A stretch of DNA of 64,000 bases from Planctomycetota bacterium (GTDB lineage: Bacteria > Planctomycetota > Planctomycetia > Planctomycetales > Planctomycetaceae). This document shows, piece by piece, positions 8,086 to 17,578 of the stretch. The notes beneath the pieces were generated by a model. That model was not told where the DNA came from. It did not search any database and saw nothing but the letters and a program-made list of their open reading frames with translations. The position numbers and the translations under genes are program-made. Each line of letters starts with the position of its first letter. Positions within the stretch are counted from its first letter, which is position 1. The DNA lies in NCBI GenBank assembly GCA_023417655.1, contig JAEZFD010000065.1, positions 1 through 64,000 of the forward strand. The letters run 5' to 3'.

Positions 8086-8231
8086 GAAAGCGAGCCACTT
8101 ATGCAGGATTAACCCCGGACCGTTGGTGATCCTGCCGATCCGCTTTGGCACAGTTGAACAGTCGCACCTCCTTGATTTCCTGAGTCGCCCGGACTATTTC
8201 TGGCTACTCAGGTTTTCAATGGAACAGAGAT

Positions 8232-8957
8232 TTGTCAGCTTCTCATTTACTGCATGAACAGCTCACCCGGAACTTGAACGGTGTCCGGGAACGGATCACC
8301 CGCTCTGCCCAACATTCGGGCCGCTCGGGCGACGGCATCACCCTCGTTGCTGTCACCAAATATTTCGAATGGCCCATCGTTCGGGCCCTTTTGGAAATTG
8401 GTCAGCAGGACTTCGGCGAGAACCGTCCTCAGCAGTTGATCGAACGCGCCGCCCAATTGCGGAGCGAGATCGACTCCCCCCAGCCGCGCTGGCATCAGAT
8501 CGGACAACTGCAACGGAATAAAGTCCGGGCGGTTCTGCCGGAAGCCGCCCTCATTCATTCGGTTGATTCCGAAAAGCTACTCGAACGCATCGCTCAGATC
8601 GCCGACGAAACCGGGCAGACTGCGCACGTTCTGCTGCAGGTCAACACGAGCGGCGAAGACTCAAAGTCGGGGTTCACACCCGACGGCGTCCGCGAATGCC
8701 TCGAACAATGGGAGGATCTCCCGGCGGTCAGTATTCAGGGCCTGATGACGATGGCTCCTCTCATTGAAGACGAAGCAGTCATCCGGCAGACATTCTCTCG
8801 ACTGCGCGAGCTCCGCGATTCGCTCGCGACGTCAAACCGTCCGCTGCGTGAACTCTCCATGGGAATGAGCGGCGACTTTGAGGTCGCCATCGAGGAAGGG
8901 GCGACGATTGTCCGCGTCGGAAGTGCATTGGTTGCCGGGATCGAAGGTCACGAATGA
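8232..8957 (+). CDS. YggS/PROSC family pyridoxal phosphate homeostasis protein
   Basis: A 241-residue PLP-binding protein of the YggS/YlmE/PROSC family, which buffers free pyridoxal phosphate. Key parts are LVAVTKYFE with the PLP Lys (K43), FGENRPQQL, WHQIGQLQRNKVR, LQVNTSGEDSKSGF, GLMTMAP and LSMGMSGDFEVAIEEGATIVRVG, all strong family signatures. The start appears to be TTG at 8232, with GGAACAGAGA before it; there is no in-frame ATG before the conserved region. It overlaps the next gene by 4 bp (ATGA), so the two form a translationally coupled pair, as commonly seen for yggS and small downstream genes. Confidence 0.92.
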   Translation: MSASHLLHEQLTRNLNGVRERITRSAQHSGRSGDGITLVAVTKYFEWPIVRALLEIGQQDFGENRPQQLIERAAQLRSEIDSPQPRWHQIGQLQRNKVRAVLPEAALIHSVDSEKLLERIAQIADETGQTAHVLLQVNTSGEDSKSGFTPDGVRECLEQWEDLPAVSIQGLMTMAPLIEDEAVIRQTFSRLRELRDSLATSNRPLRELSMGMSGDFEVAIEEGATIVRVGSALVAGIEGHE

Positions 8958-9256
8958 CTCTCGAACTGCGAACAGTCGCTAACGGCGTGCAGTTGCCGAT
9001 CCACGCGCAACCCGGATCTCGCAGAAACGGAGTCACCGGCGTTCATGACGGCCGACTGAAAGTCGCCATGACGCAAGTTGCCGAGAAGGGAAAGGCCAAT
9101 CAGTTCCTTCTCAAACTGCTGGCGGAGGCATTGGGGATCCCGGTCTCTCAGTTGCGGCTGACTGCTGGAAGCACGTCGCCACGGAAGACAGTGCTCGTGA
9201 CCGGTCTTTCTGCAGAAGAGATCCGGCAACGGCTGAATCCCCCCAACGACAAATGA
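8954..9256 (+). CDS. DUF167 (YggU) family protein
   Basis: A 100-residue DUF167/YggU family protein. The diagnostic segment is VQLPIHAQPGSRRNGVTGVHDGRLKVAMTQVAEKGKANQFLLKLLAEALG, with the conserved 'v.Pgs..n.v' and 'eGkAN..L...la..l' patterns and a C-terminal GSTSPRKTVLV. The family fold is known, but the molecular function is not. The start codon overlaps the yggS stop (ATGA), so it is almost certainly co-translated with it. It is convergent with the large DUF1549/DUF1553 gene. Confidence 0.9.
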   Translation: MTLELRTVANGVQLPIHAQPGSRRNGVTGVHDGRLKVAMTQVAEKGKANQFLLKLLAEALGIPVSQLRLTAGSTSPRKTVLVTGLSAEEIRQRLNPPNDK

Positions 9257-9315
9257 GGCACGGCAAAAGTCGTCGCCCTGATATTCCCGTCGTGGACACT
9301 CGGTTGAGCAACCGT

Positions 9316-11823
9316 CTAATCCAGGTAAATGGCCTCGTTCAGATTGAGCATGACGACGCACAGGCTCTTCAAAGCGGTTTCTGCTGACTGGCCATCGCTT
9401 GTCTGCAGTTTCTCGACGAGAGCCTTTCCACGTGCTATTTCGGCATCGGTCGGCACACGCTGCAGCACCCGCGACAAACCCAGTTTAATCTGAGCGGTCA
9501 GATCGTTCCCGGCCTGCTTCTGCAGGTCCCGCGCGAAGACCGTCGCCTGCTCATTGATGAACTCACTGTTCATCATTCCCAGCGCCTGCGTCGGCTGCGT
9601 TGTCGCAAATCGGACAGGGCAGGTGAAGTCGGTATCCGCGACGTCGAATGAGGCCAGCAGTGGAACCTGCACCGAGCGTTTGACGTGGATATAGAGACTG
9701 CGTCGGGCACTGGCGTCAGGCGTTGAGGTCGGCCAGTTATGCCCCGGCATGGACTGACCGGCGAGGACCGCCGCGGGGAGTTGAGGATAGATACTCGGCC
9801 CGAACATCTCCTGAACTTTCAATGTTCGGTTGGCAGCCAGAATCGAATCCCGAATTTCTTCCGCTCTCAGTCGCCGAACATTGAATCGCCACCGGAGTGA
9901 GTTCTGAGGATCTTTCTCCAGAGCCACTGGGTTGGATGCGGACGACATCTGATAGGTATTCGACAGCAGAATCTGGCGGTGCAGCTGTTTCATTTTCCAG
10001 CCACTGGCCACAAATTCATTCGCCAGCCAGTCGAGCAGTTCTGGATGCGTCGGAGCGTCGGCAGTTAGCCCAAAGTTGTTCGGAGACCGGACGATCGCAT
10101 CGTCGAAATGCCATTGCCAGATGCGGTTCACCATGACACGTGCGGTCAGCGGATTTTCCGGAGACGTAATCCAGCGGGCCAGCGCCAACCGCCGACCTGA
10201 AGATTGTTTCCCTTCCGGGGGTTCAATCTGGGGAACTGGTGGCGAGAGGATCTGCGGGAAGGCGGGTTGAACCTCCGCCCCTTCGGCACCTGGGTTCCCG
10301 CGGATCAACACAAAAGTCGCAGGAGGTTCTGGCCCGCTCTCGGTGATGCAAAGCACCTGCTGCGCACTCTTCGGAGGGTTGTTTCTCAGCTTGTTCCATT
10401 CTCCACGGCGTTTGGCATACTGATCGAACTCCTGCTGAGTCAGATGCTGACCGACATACTTCTTCAGAATCCGCTGACGGACCGAATCAGCCGTGAAGTC
10501 ATCCCGCTCGCCCCCTGGCAGGAGCGGTTGAACCCGCTGCTCGAGCTCATCGAGCTTCGTCCGCAGCAGTTTGACCCGATCCTCATACTTCTTCAGTTCT
10601 TCGGCATGCAGGGCCTTCTCTTCAGGTGTACTGACGTCTCGGACGGACCTCTGATAAACGGACTGATCATTCCGGATCCCGTATCGCTGCGTGTTCTGGA
10701 AGAACGCGACGAAGCTGTAGTAGTCAGAGATCGGCAGGGGATCGAGTTTGTGATCGTGGCACCGTGCACAGTTTAATGTCAGTCCCAGGAACCCTTGGCC
10801 GACGGTACTGACGATGTCATCCAGCTCATCATACCGAGCGAGTTGAGGATCGGCAGGTTCATCATCCCAGGTCCCGAGTCGATAGAACCCGGTCGCAATG
10901 ATGTCCTCTGGAGTCGGTGACGGCAGTTCATCCCCAGCGAGTTGCTGCAGCAGAAACCGGTCATATGGCACGTCGTTGTTGAACGCGTTGATGACAAAGT
11001 CTCGATACTTCCAGACGAACGGCTTCGGATTGTCGCGTTCGAAGCTATTGGATTCCGCGTACCGAACCAAATCGAGCCAGTACCGTGCCCAATGTTCGCC
11101 GTAGTGGGGCGAAGCCAGCAGGCGATCCACCAGCTTTTCATAAGCCGCAGGACTCGGATCCGCGGCGAATGCTTCCACTTCTTCCAGAGTCGGTGGCAAG
11201 CCGGTCAGGTCATATGTCACCCTGCGAATCAGCGCTCGCGGATCGGCGGGCGGATTCGGTGAAAGCTGATTCTCTTGCAGCGTCTTCAGGATGAAGGCGT
11301 CGATCGGGGTTCGGACCCAGTCTGATTTCACATCGGGAACGGCAACCTTTGGAACAGGTTGAAATGCCCAGTGGCGACGATTTTCTTCGTTGACCTCGGG
11401 GACACCATGATGAATCTGAATGGCGTCAGTTCGCACCGGAATCGGAGCGCCCAATTTCACCCATTGTTCAATCAGATCAATCTTGTCCTGCGGCAGCTTC
11501 CCCGACGGCGGCATCTCGAATGATGAGTACCGGACCGCTTCCAGAATCAGACTGGCATTCAGGTCGTCAGAATCGATCCCTGACCCGGAGTCGCCTCCTT
11601 TGATCAGGTTCTCGCGGGTATAGAAGGAGAGCCCCCCCTTCGACTTTCCGTTTCCGTGGCAGGAATAGCAATGTTCCTGAAGAATCGGCTCCACCTTCTG
11701 AGTAAAGAAGGCAAGACTCTCGGCCGATCCCTGACCCTGTTTTTCTTCGGCGCTCACTGCACCTTGAGCGATCAGAACGAAGCAGAAACACGTCAGGAAC
11801 TTGCGCAGCATCACGACTCTCAT
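9316..11823 (-). CDS. secreted PSCyt1-DUF1549-DUF1553 planctomycete cytochrome-like protein
   Basis: An 835-residue exported protein. After a signal peptide (about 1-25), a PSCyt1 domain carries the heme motif CYSCH (C52, C55, H56). A DUF1549 domain follows, with RRVTYDLTGLPPT and YGEHWARYWLDLVRYAESN and a second CARCH motif. The DUF1553 domain (NPLTARVMVNRIWQWHF, HPELLDWLANEF, QALGMMNSEF) ends the protein. Such proteins are abundant in planctomycetes and presumed to be extracytoplasmic redox enzymes, perhaps in polysaccharide breakdown, but the reaction is unproven. A DUF1501 partner gene usually sits next door; none is here. An alternative ATG at 11811 has a better ribosome site (GAGAG) and still opens the signal peptide. 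Confidence 0.88.
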   Translation of the reverse strand: MRVVMLRKFLTCFCFVLIAQGAVSAEEKQGQGSAESLAFFTQKVEPILQEHCYSCHGNGKSKGGLSFYTRENLIKGGDSGSGIDSDDLNASLILEAVRYSSFEMPPSGKLPQDKIDLIEQWVKLGAPIPVRTDAIQIHHGVPEVNEENRRHWAFQPVPKVAVPDVKSDWVRTPIDAFILKTLQENQLSPNPPADPRALIRRVTYDLTGLPPTLEEVEAFAADPSPAAYEKLVDRLLASPHYGEHWARYWLDLVRYAESNSFERDNPKPFVWKYRDFVINAFNNDVPYDRFLLQQLAGDELPSPTPEDIIATGFYRLGTWDDEPADPQLARYDELDDIVSTVGQGFLGLTLNCARCHDHKLDPLPISDYYSFVAFFQNTQRYGIRNDQSVYQRSVRDVSTPEEKALHAEELKKYEDRVKLLRTKLDELEQRVQPLLPGGERDDFTADSVRQRILKKYVGQHLTQQEFDQYAKRRGEWNKLRNNPPKSAQQVLCITESGPEPPATFVLIRGNPGAEGAEVQPAFPQILSPPVPQIEPPEGKQSSGRRLALARWITSPENPLTARVMVNRIWQWHFDDAIVRSPNNFGLTADAPTHPELLDWLANEFVASGWKMKQLHRQILLSNTYQMSSASNPVALEKDPQNSLRWRFNVRRLRAEEIRDSILAANRTLKVQEMFGPSIYPQLPAAVLAGQSMPGHNWPTSTPDASARRSLYIHVKRSVQVPLLASFDVADTDFTCPVRFATTQPTQALGMMNSEFINEQATVFARDLQKQAGNDLTAQIKLGLSRVLQRVPTDAEIARGKALVEKLQTSDGQSAETALKSLCVVMLNLNEAIYLD

Positions 11824-11961
11824 TCAATAAGGAGGAGACGGTCGAAGACCACTCTCACCACCATATCATTGTTCCTTGATGGAACAGGGTCAACCAACTC
11901 CAGGGAATCGTACAGGGGAAATCCCGCTCGCCTCCCCGGACTGGCAGAGCCAAGGTGGGCT

Positions 11962-13431
11962 CTATTCCGAACTCTTTGCGCCCTTGATTGCTGAGTCCCG
12001 ATAGTTCAACGGAGGCGGTAAATCTGCTGGAATTAAAGGGGCGAACTGGCGGACCCCAAGTCTCTTCTGGAAGTCCTGTCGCGACTGGTCGAGGAGTTCT
12101 TCATCTGTCAGCAGGTCCCGAGCGGTCGCTGCGAGAACTTTTGCCGCCAACTCCATCCCTTGTCGGGCGAGGTCAGTTCTTCCTGCTGCGACGGCCTGCC
12201 ACGAATGCCCCGGCGTCCCCGGTGGCCAGCAGGCGACAGAAAAGCCTCCTGTCGGCACGACCCACGAGACATCTCCCACGTCAGTCGATCCCCCACTCAC
12301 TTCAGTCGCGCCGGTTGAAATCTTTTGAATGTCAGTCAATGGCTTGGGCGCCACGAAGGACTCCTGCAGGCGTTGTGCAAACTCAAGGTCTTCAGGCGTC
12401 AGCTGGAGATTCATCCGATTCTTCATGTGAATCGCAATGCGGTCGTTGAGCGGTTTGTTAGGGAGCAATTCGAGAATGCCACCTTCCTCAATTCTCTCAA
12501 GGCGTGTCTCGGTCGCCAGTGCTCCGGCCTCTGCGCACTTCACAAGACGTTTGTGCAGGTCACGAACAACATTGGAATTCGGGTGCCGGATGTAGTAATA
12601 GACCTCGGCCTCATTCGGCACGACGTTCGGAGCGTTTCCTCCGTTCGTGATGACATAGTGCATTCGCGCGGCAGAAGGCATGTGTTCTCGCATGAGATTC
12701 GCTGCAAAGTTTGTCACTTCGACAGCATCCAGTGCCGAACGTCCCTGTTCTGGAGAGCCAGCCGCGTGAGCACTGACTCCATGAAAACGGAAACGCAAGG
12801 CAATCCGGGCGAGTGACGTCTTTGCGGCCGCTGAATTTGCACTCCCTGGATGCCAATGCAGTGCGGCATCAACACCATTGAAGTGACCATCTCGCGTGAG
12901 GAACGCTTTCGCCGATCCCCCTTCTTCGGCGGGACACCCGTAGTACCGGATCGTGCCGGGCAGTTTTTTCTCTTTCATCTCACGGGCCAGAGCGATCGCA
13001 GCTTGAGCGCTGGCAACTCCGAAGAGGTGATGCCCGCAACCTTGTCCCCAGTTGGTTTCAGATCGAGGCTCACGATATGGAACATCTGCCTGAGACAGTC
13101 CGGGCAGGGCGTCATATTCGCCGAGAATCGCAATCACTGGCGAGCCGCTTCCATATTCCGCAGTGAAGGCCGTTGGCATCCCTCCGATTCCGCGTGTCAC
13201 CTTGAAGCCGGCATCTTCCAACCACTTCGACAGAAGTGCGGACGATTTGACTTCCTGATAGCCAGGCTCGGCCCATTCCCAGATTTTTCGGGCGTGTTCC
13301 CAGGCGTCAGGAGTCAACGAAGTCACAGATTCATCAAGGGCATCTGGAGGAGCCCCGTTCACTGTCGAAAAATTCAATGCCAAGAGAACAAGCGGCAACA
13401 GCGTCAGCGATCGGACCAGCGACAAAGTCAT
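11962..13431 (-). CDS. secreted M20 family amidohydrolase (AbgB-like)
   Basis: A 489-residue zinc amidohydrolase/peptidase of the M20D group, closest in look to p-aminobenzoyl-glutamate hydrolase subunit B. A signal peptide (1-26) is present. Metal-site segments visible are ILGEYDALPGLSQ, GCGHHLFGVASAQAAIA, PAEEGGSAKAFL and DAALHWHPG. The dimerisation domain contains FRFHGVSAHAAGSPEQGRSALDAVE, and a late GHSWQAVA carries the last His. The natural substrate is probably an N-acyl amino acid or similar amide, not necessarily folate fragments. A 21-bp inverted repeat sits 14 bp upstream of the start and may be part of its control. Confidence 0.85.
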   Translation of the reverse strand: MTLSLVRSLTLLPLVLLALNFSTVNGAPPDALDESVTSLTPDAWEHARKIWEWAEPGYQEVKSSALLSKWLEDAGFKVTRGIGGMPTAFTAEYGSGSPVIAILGEYDALPGLSQADVPYREPRSETNWGQGCGHHLFGVASAQAAIALAREMKEKKLPGTIRYYGCPAEEGGSAKAFLTRDGHFNGVDAALHWHPGSANSAAAKTSLARIALRFRFHGVSAHAAGSPEQGRSALDAVEVTNFAANLMREHMPSAARMHYVITNGGNAPNVVPNEAEVYYYIRHPNSNVVRDLHKRLVKCAEAGALATETRLERIEEGGILELLPNKPLNDRIAIHMKNRMNLQLTPEDLEFAQRLQESFVAPKPLTDIQKISTGATEVSGGSTDVGDVSWVVPTGGFSVACWPPGTPGHSWQAVAAGRTDLARQGMELAAKVLAATARDLLTDEELLDQSRQDFQKRLGVRQFAPLIPADLPPPLNYRDSAIKGAKSSE

Positions 13432-13800
13432 CCCCTCCGGCTGGGTCGGTCCTCGGAGGACCGACGTTAGTCTGCCTGATTCGCGATTCTCCGGCTCGAC
13501 TGGTATCGGATTTCAACGGAAATACCGAATCCGCACCCAGCAAAATGGCAGAAACCCCGGGTCAGGTCGTGCGAGCCAACTGAGAATTTCCTTGGAGATT
13601 CTCGAGCGGCCAGTGAGTTGGAAATTATGCGGCACGTCTCCCGGGAATGCAATTAGAGCGAACGGCGCTGGAAATGTCTGATTTCTTTAGGCGCCCAACT
13701 CCAGGATTGTTGGGTCTGCGCACAAATCTGGTTAGAATGTTGAGTGGAACAAATTGTTCCACAACCCCGCCTTCGCATCCTTCCTGAAATCGGCTTCGCC
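13432..13800. other. gene-free divergent promoter region
   Basis: 369 bp between the M20 amidohydrolase and the second DUF1549/DUF1553 gene, which point away from each other. It contains a near-perfect 21-bp inverted repeat close to the amidohydrolase (listed separately) and a relatively AT-rich segment around 13,675-13,750 suited to promoters. I see no gene. Confidence 0.6.
13445..13465. promoter_or_regulatory. perfect 21-bp inverted repeat upstream of the M20 gene
   Basis: GTCGGTCCTC (13445-13454) and GAGGACCGAC (13456-13465) are exact reverse complements around one central G. The element ends 14 bp before the amidohydrolase start on the minus strand. It could be a repressor operator, or fold as an 8-bp hairpin with a 5-nt loop that occludes the ribosome binding site. 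Confidence 0.45.
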
Positions 13801-16587
13801 ATGTATCGAGTTGGTCCTGCCATCACGAAAGCTCTGCTGTTCACCGGACTGCTGTGTTGCGCTCAACCTGCATTCGCCGGGCCGGAAGAAGAGTATTTCG
13901 AAGTCAATGTTCGCCCATTGCTGGCGAAGCGCTGCTTCGACTGTCACGGAGAGAAGAAACAGGAATCCGAAGTCCGGATGGATGTCAAAGCGGCCGTGAT
14001 CGGGGGAGGCACAGCTGGCCCACTCGTCACGCCGGGAAAGGTCGCAGAAAGCCGTCTCTGGCAGGTGCTGCAGCACAGCGATAGCGATGTGCAGATGCCG
14101 CCGGACGCAAAGATGCCGCCGGAAGAACTGGCCGTCATCAAAACATGGATCGAACGGGGTGCCTACTGGCCGGATGACGGCAAATCCTTAAACGCTCTCG
14201 GATCTCAACCGCGGAAGGCCGATGGATCTTTCGACTTCGTAGAAGCCGTCAAACAACACTGGGCCTATCAGCCGGTCAAGAATGTTCCAGTCCCGGAGAC
14301 AAAGCAGGCCGCGACCTGTCTCACTCCGATTGACCGGTTCATTGCCGCAAAGCAGGACGAGAAGAATCTGAAGTTCTCCCCGATGGCCAGTCGAGAGACG
14401 CTGATTCGCCGGATCGCGATGGACCTCGTCGGCGTTCCCCCGACGATGGAGGAAGTGCAGCAGTTCGTTCAGGACAAGCGTCCAGATGCACTGAACCTGC
14501 TCATCGATCAATACCTCGCGGATCCCCGCTATGGCGAACGCTGGGGCCGTCACTGGCTCGATGTCGCCCGATATGCGGACACCAAGGGCTATGTCTTTAC
14601 GGAGAACCGGTTCTATCCGTTCTCGTATACCTATCGCGACTATGTCGTTCAGTCGCTGAATCAGGACGTTCCGTACAACCAGTTCATTCTCGAGCAGCTC
14701 GCAGCCGACCAGTTGAAGCTCGCCGAGAATGATCCCCGGCTGGCGGCACTTGGATTTCTGACAGTCGGAAACCGGTTCCTGAATCGAATGCCGGACATCA
14801 TTGACGACCGCATTGATGTCGTCACCCGCGGCATCCTGGGAATGACTGTTGCCTGTGCCCGCTGTCATGACCACAAGTATGACGCGATTCCCACGGCCGA
14901 CTATTACTCACTCTACGGAGTCTTCAACAGCAGTTACGAACCGGAACTCGGTCCGGTGCTGGGAACACCAGACGAAACCACCGACGAGTACAAGGCCTTT
15001 AAAGCTGGTCTCGACGAACGTCAGAAGAAGCTGGATGACTTCATCAGTTCAAGCCATGAGACGCTTCTGACCGGTTTAACGGACAGCACGGCGAACTCAC
15101 TCCTCGGGGCCGCCCGTCTGCTTGATCTGATCCCGAAGGACAACGTTCCTTTCGAGGGGAAAGAGCCTCGTCTGAAACAGCAGGAACGCTGGAAGAACTA
15201 CATCTCAGAACGCACGAAAGCCAACCCTGTTGATCCGGTCTGGCGCGCCTGGAAGATTCTGATGGCGATTCCGGATAAGGACCTCGCCGCCGCTCCCGCT
15301 GAAAAGCTGAAACCGGTTCTCGAAGACAAAGAGATTCCCGCGGCTCTCAAGAAGATCCTTGAAGAGGCGCCTCCGAAATCTCATCTGGAAGTGGCACAGG
15401 CCTATGGAAAGTGCCTGACTCCGATCGTCGAGGAGTGGAAAAAGGCAAAAGCCGCAACGCCACCGCTGGAAGCCCTTGCGGATGCGGAACAGGAACGTCT
15501 GCGGAAGACGCTCTTCGGCCCTGGCTCCGTCTCGGACATTCCAGGTGGAGAGAAATCATTTCTGTTTGAACGGGATCAGGTCGACCGGATCCGCACCTTG
15601 CGTGCTGAAATCAATGGATGGTACGCCAAGTCGAGTGGAGCACCTGCGCGAGCCATGGTCATGCTCGACAAGGAGAAACCCTCTGACGGCGTCATCTTCA
15701 TCCGAGGTGATGTGAATCGCCGCGGCGCAGTCGTGAAGCGCCATTCCCCACGCCTCCTCGAGCCAGAAGCCGAAGTTCCCTATGACGCCAAGGCCAGCGG
15801 ACGTCTGGATCTGGCGAAAGCCATCATTTCCGAGAAGAACCCACTCACGGCCCGCGTGATTGTGAACCGGGTCTGGGGTCTGCATTTTGGTGTTCCGCTG
15901 GTCGAATCGACCAGCGACTTCGGGTCCCGAGCGGCCGATCCATCTCATCCGGAACTGCTGGACTATCTGGCGTGGACCTTCATGCACGAGGACAAGTGGT
16001 CTCTGAAATCGCTGCATCGCCGCATCATGCGATCACACGCCTATCTGCAGGCCAGCAACGACAACCCTGCGGCCGTGAAGATCGATTCACAGAACACGCT
16101 CCTCTGGAGACAGAATCGTCAGCGGATGAGCTTCGAAGCGATTCGTGATTCCATGCTGGCGGTATCTGGTCAGCTCGAATCACGACAAGGCGGACGGCCC
16201 AGTGCGATCGACAGCCCTGATCTTGCCAAGCGTCGAACCATCTATGCACTGATCGACCGGAACAACCTCCCCGGTTTGTTCCGGACATTTGACTATCCGT
16301 CGCCTGACGCTTCGAGCCCGGGACGGCCACTGACAACCGTGCCGCAGCAGGCGCTGTTCATGATGAACTCTGATTTCGTCCAGTCTGCATCGAAGCAGCT
16401 GTCAGAGAAAGTCCGCAGTCAGTGGTCCGATCCGGATCAGCAGGCAAAAGCCATGCTGGAGAGTGTTCTCGCCCGGCCGGCTCGACCAGAGGAAATCCGT
16501 CTGCTGTCGAGCTACCTCGAGAAGCACCCGCTCGAGCAGCTGGCTCAGGCGTTGCTGATGACAAACGAGTTCCTGTTTGTCGATTAG
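13801..16587 (+). CDS. secreted PSCyt1-DUF1549-DUF1553 planctomycete cytochrome-like protein
   Basis: A 928-residue exported relative of the protein at 9316-11823. The signal peptide MYRVGPAITKALLFTGLLCC... ends near AFAGPEE. PSCyt1 has CFDCH (C45, C48, H49). DUF1549 follows (RRIAMDLVGVPPTMEEVQQF, YGERWGRHWLDVARYADTKGY, CARCHDHKYDAIP) and DUF1553 closes (NPLTARVIVNRVWGLHF, HPELLDYLAWTF, QALFMMNSDFV). A roughly 270-residue helical insert between DUF1549 and DUF1553 (about 380-650) makes it longer than its neighbour. The start at 13801 is chosen over GTG 13744 because it opens the signal peptide. No DUF1501 gene follows. A short hairpin (16587-16604) overlaps the stop. Confidence 0.87.
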   Translation: MYRVGPAITKALLFTGLLCCAQPAFAGPEEEYFEVNVRPLLAKRCFDCHGEKKQESEVRMDVKAAVIGGGTAGPLVTPGKVAESRLWQVLQHSDSDVQMPPDAKMPPEELAVIKTWIERGAYWPDDGKSLNALGSQPRKADGSFDFVEAVKQHWAYQPVKNVPVPETKQAATCLTPIDRFIAAKQDEKNLKFSPMASRETLIRRIAMDLVGVPPTMEEVQQFVQDKRPDALNLLIDQYLADPRYGERWGRHWLDVARYADTKGYVFTENRFYPFSYTYRDYVVQSLNQDVPYNQFILEQLAADQLKLAENDPRLAALGFLTVGNRFLNRMPDIIDDRIDVVTRGILGMTVACARCHDHKYDAIPTADYYSLYGVFNSSYEPELGPVLGTPDETTDEYKAFKAGLDERQKKLDDFISSSHETLLTGLTDSTANSLLGAARLLDLIPKDNVPFEGKEPRLKQQERWKNYISERTKANPVDPVWRAWKILMAIPDKDLAAAPAEKLKPVLEDKEIPAALKKILEEAPPKSHLEVAQAYGKCLTPIVEEWKKAKAATPPLEALADAEQERLRKTLFGPGSVSDIPGGEKSFLFERDQVDRIRTLRAEINGWYAKSSGAPARAMVMLDKEKPSDGVIFIRGDVNRRGAVVKRHSPRLLEPEAEVPYDAKASGRLDLAKAIISEKNPLTARVIVNRVWGLHFGVPLVESTSDFGSRAADPSHPELLDYLAWTFMHEDKWSLKSLHRRIMRSHAYLQASNDNPAAVKIDSQNTLLWRQNRQRMSFEAIRDSMLAVSGQLESRQGGRPSAIDSPDLAKRRTIYALIDRNNLPGLFRTFDYPSPDASSPGRPLTTVPQQALFMMNSDFVQSASKQLSEKVRSQWSDPDQQAKAMLESVLARPARPEEIRLLSSYLEKHPLEQLAQALLMTNEFLFVD

Positions 16588-16604
16588 AGCAGATGCCTCT
16601 GCTC
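16587..16604 (+). terminator. short hairpin after the DUF1553 gene
   Basis: GAGCAGA pairs with TCTGCTC around a 4-nt loop, beginning inside the TAG stop codon. There is no U-tract, so it is a weak terminator candidate. Confidence 0.3.
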
Positions 16605-16714
16605 AATTCGTAAACAGCGTAAGCTGCTATGGCTGAAGGACGGGGTCCGCATCGATCGTCCGGAAACACTCCTGAACTAGTGGATCGCGAAACCTCACTC
16701 TGCAGGACGGGTTC

Positions 16715-17500
16715 ATGGCAACAAAGGATTTCGGCGCGATCGCGGATGATTATGCGTTTTTCATGACGCAGTCGACGGAAGCCGAACGGGACCGGCACGC
16801 CTATCAGCAGGCACTGACAAATTTCCCAGACGGCCGGGAATCCATCCGGGTTCTGGACTTCGGCTGCGGGACCGGAGATTTCTCTGTCCCGCTTTTTACC
16901 TTATTGAACTGGCCGCGTCAGACCGTTCAGTTCACTCTGCTGGAACCGGTAAAGGAGCAGCGTGAAACCGCCGCCCCTCGATTTCAATCGCTCACGGATC
17001 ATCCGATTGAATTCCTCGACTCTGTAGAACGTGCTCCCGGGGAGTCGTATGACCTGATCCTGGCTAATCACGTTCTGTATTACGTCGACGATCTGAACGC
17101 GACACTGGATCGGCTGCATACATCGCTTCGCGCAGGGGGACAATTCCTGCTGGCGATTGCCGGGTGGGACAATCCTCTGATGCAGCTCTGGCAGACCGGA
17201 TTCGCTTCGCGGGGATTGCGTGTACCGTATTACGCGGCTGACGATGTCGAAGCAGCTTTCACACGACAGTCGGTGAAGTACCAGAAGTCGCCGGTTGAAT
17301 ACGAACTCCGGTTCCCTGATTCGACCGAGAACCGGATGCGAATCCTGCAGTTTCTGTTCGGAGACCACCTCTCGAAACTGCGCCTTGCTCCGTTGCTCAA
17401 TGCATTCAACGACTGGGAACGAGGAGACGAGATTCTCGTTACGGGAACCAGCCAGCACTTTCAGATAGCGGCCCCTGCGGAGCCCAAGTCACCAGCTTGA
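16715..17500 (+). CDS. class I SAM-dependent methyltransferase
   Basis: A 261-residue Rossmann-fold methyltransferase. Motif I is VLDFGCGTGDFSVPLF (47-62), motif II contributes FTLLEPV, and the motif IV region is YDLILANHVLYYVDDLNATL. The C-terminal part (about 165-261) has no recognisable substrate domain. The small-molecule or protein substrate is unknown. It lies between two secreted proteins on the same strand with 127 and 78 bp gaps and need not share their role. Confidence 0.85.
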   Translation: MATKDFGAIADDYAFFMTQSTEAERDRHAYQQALTNFPDGRESIRVLDFGCGTGDFSVPLFTLLNWPRQTVQFTLLEPVKEQRETAAPRFQSLTDHPIEFLDSVERAPGESYDLILANHVLYYVDDLNATLDRLHTSLRAGGQFLLAIAGWDNPLMQLWQTGFASRGLRVPYYAADDVEAAFTRQSVKYQKSPVEYELRFPDSTENRMRILQFLFGDHLSKLRLAPLLNAFNDWERGDEILVTGTSQHFQIAAPAEPKSPA

Positions 17501-17578
17501 CCGCTTGGCGCCATCCGTTGATGGGCTCGCTTATTTCGTTGCGAATTACAGACGTTACTTTCGACATCGGGAAATGAT

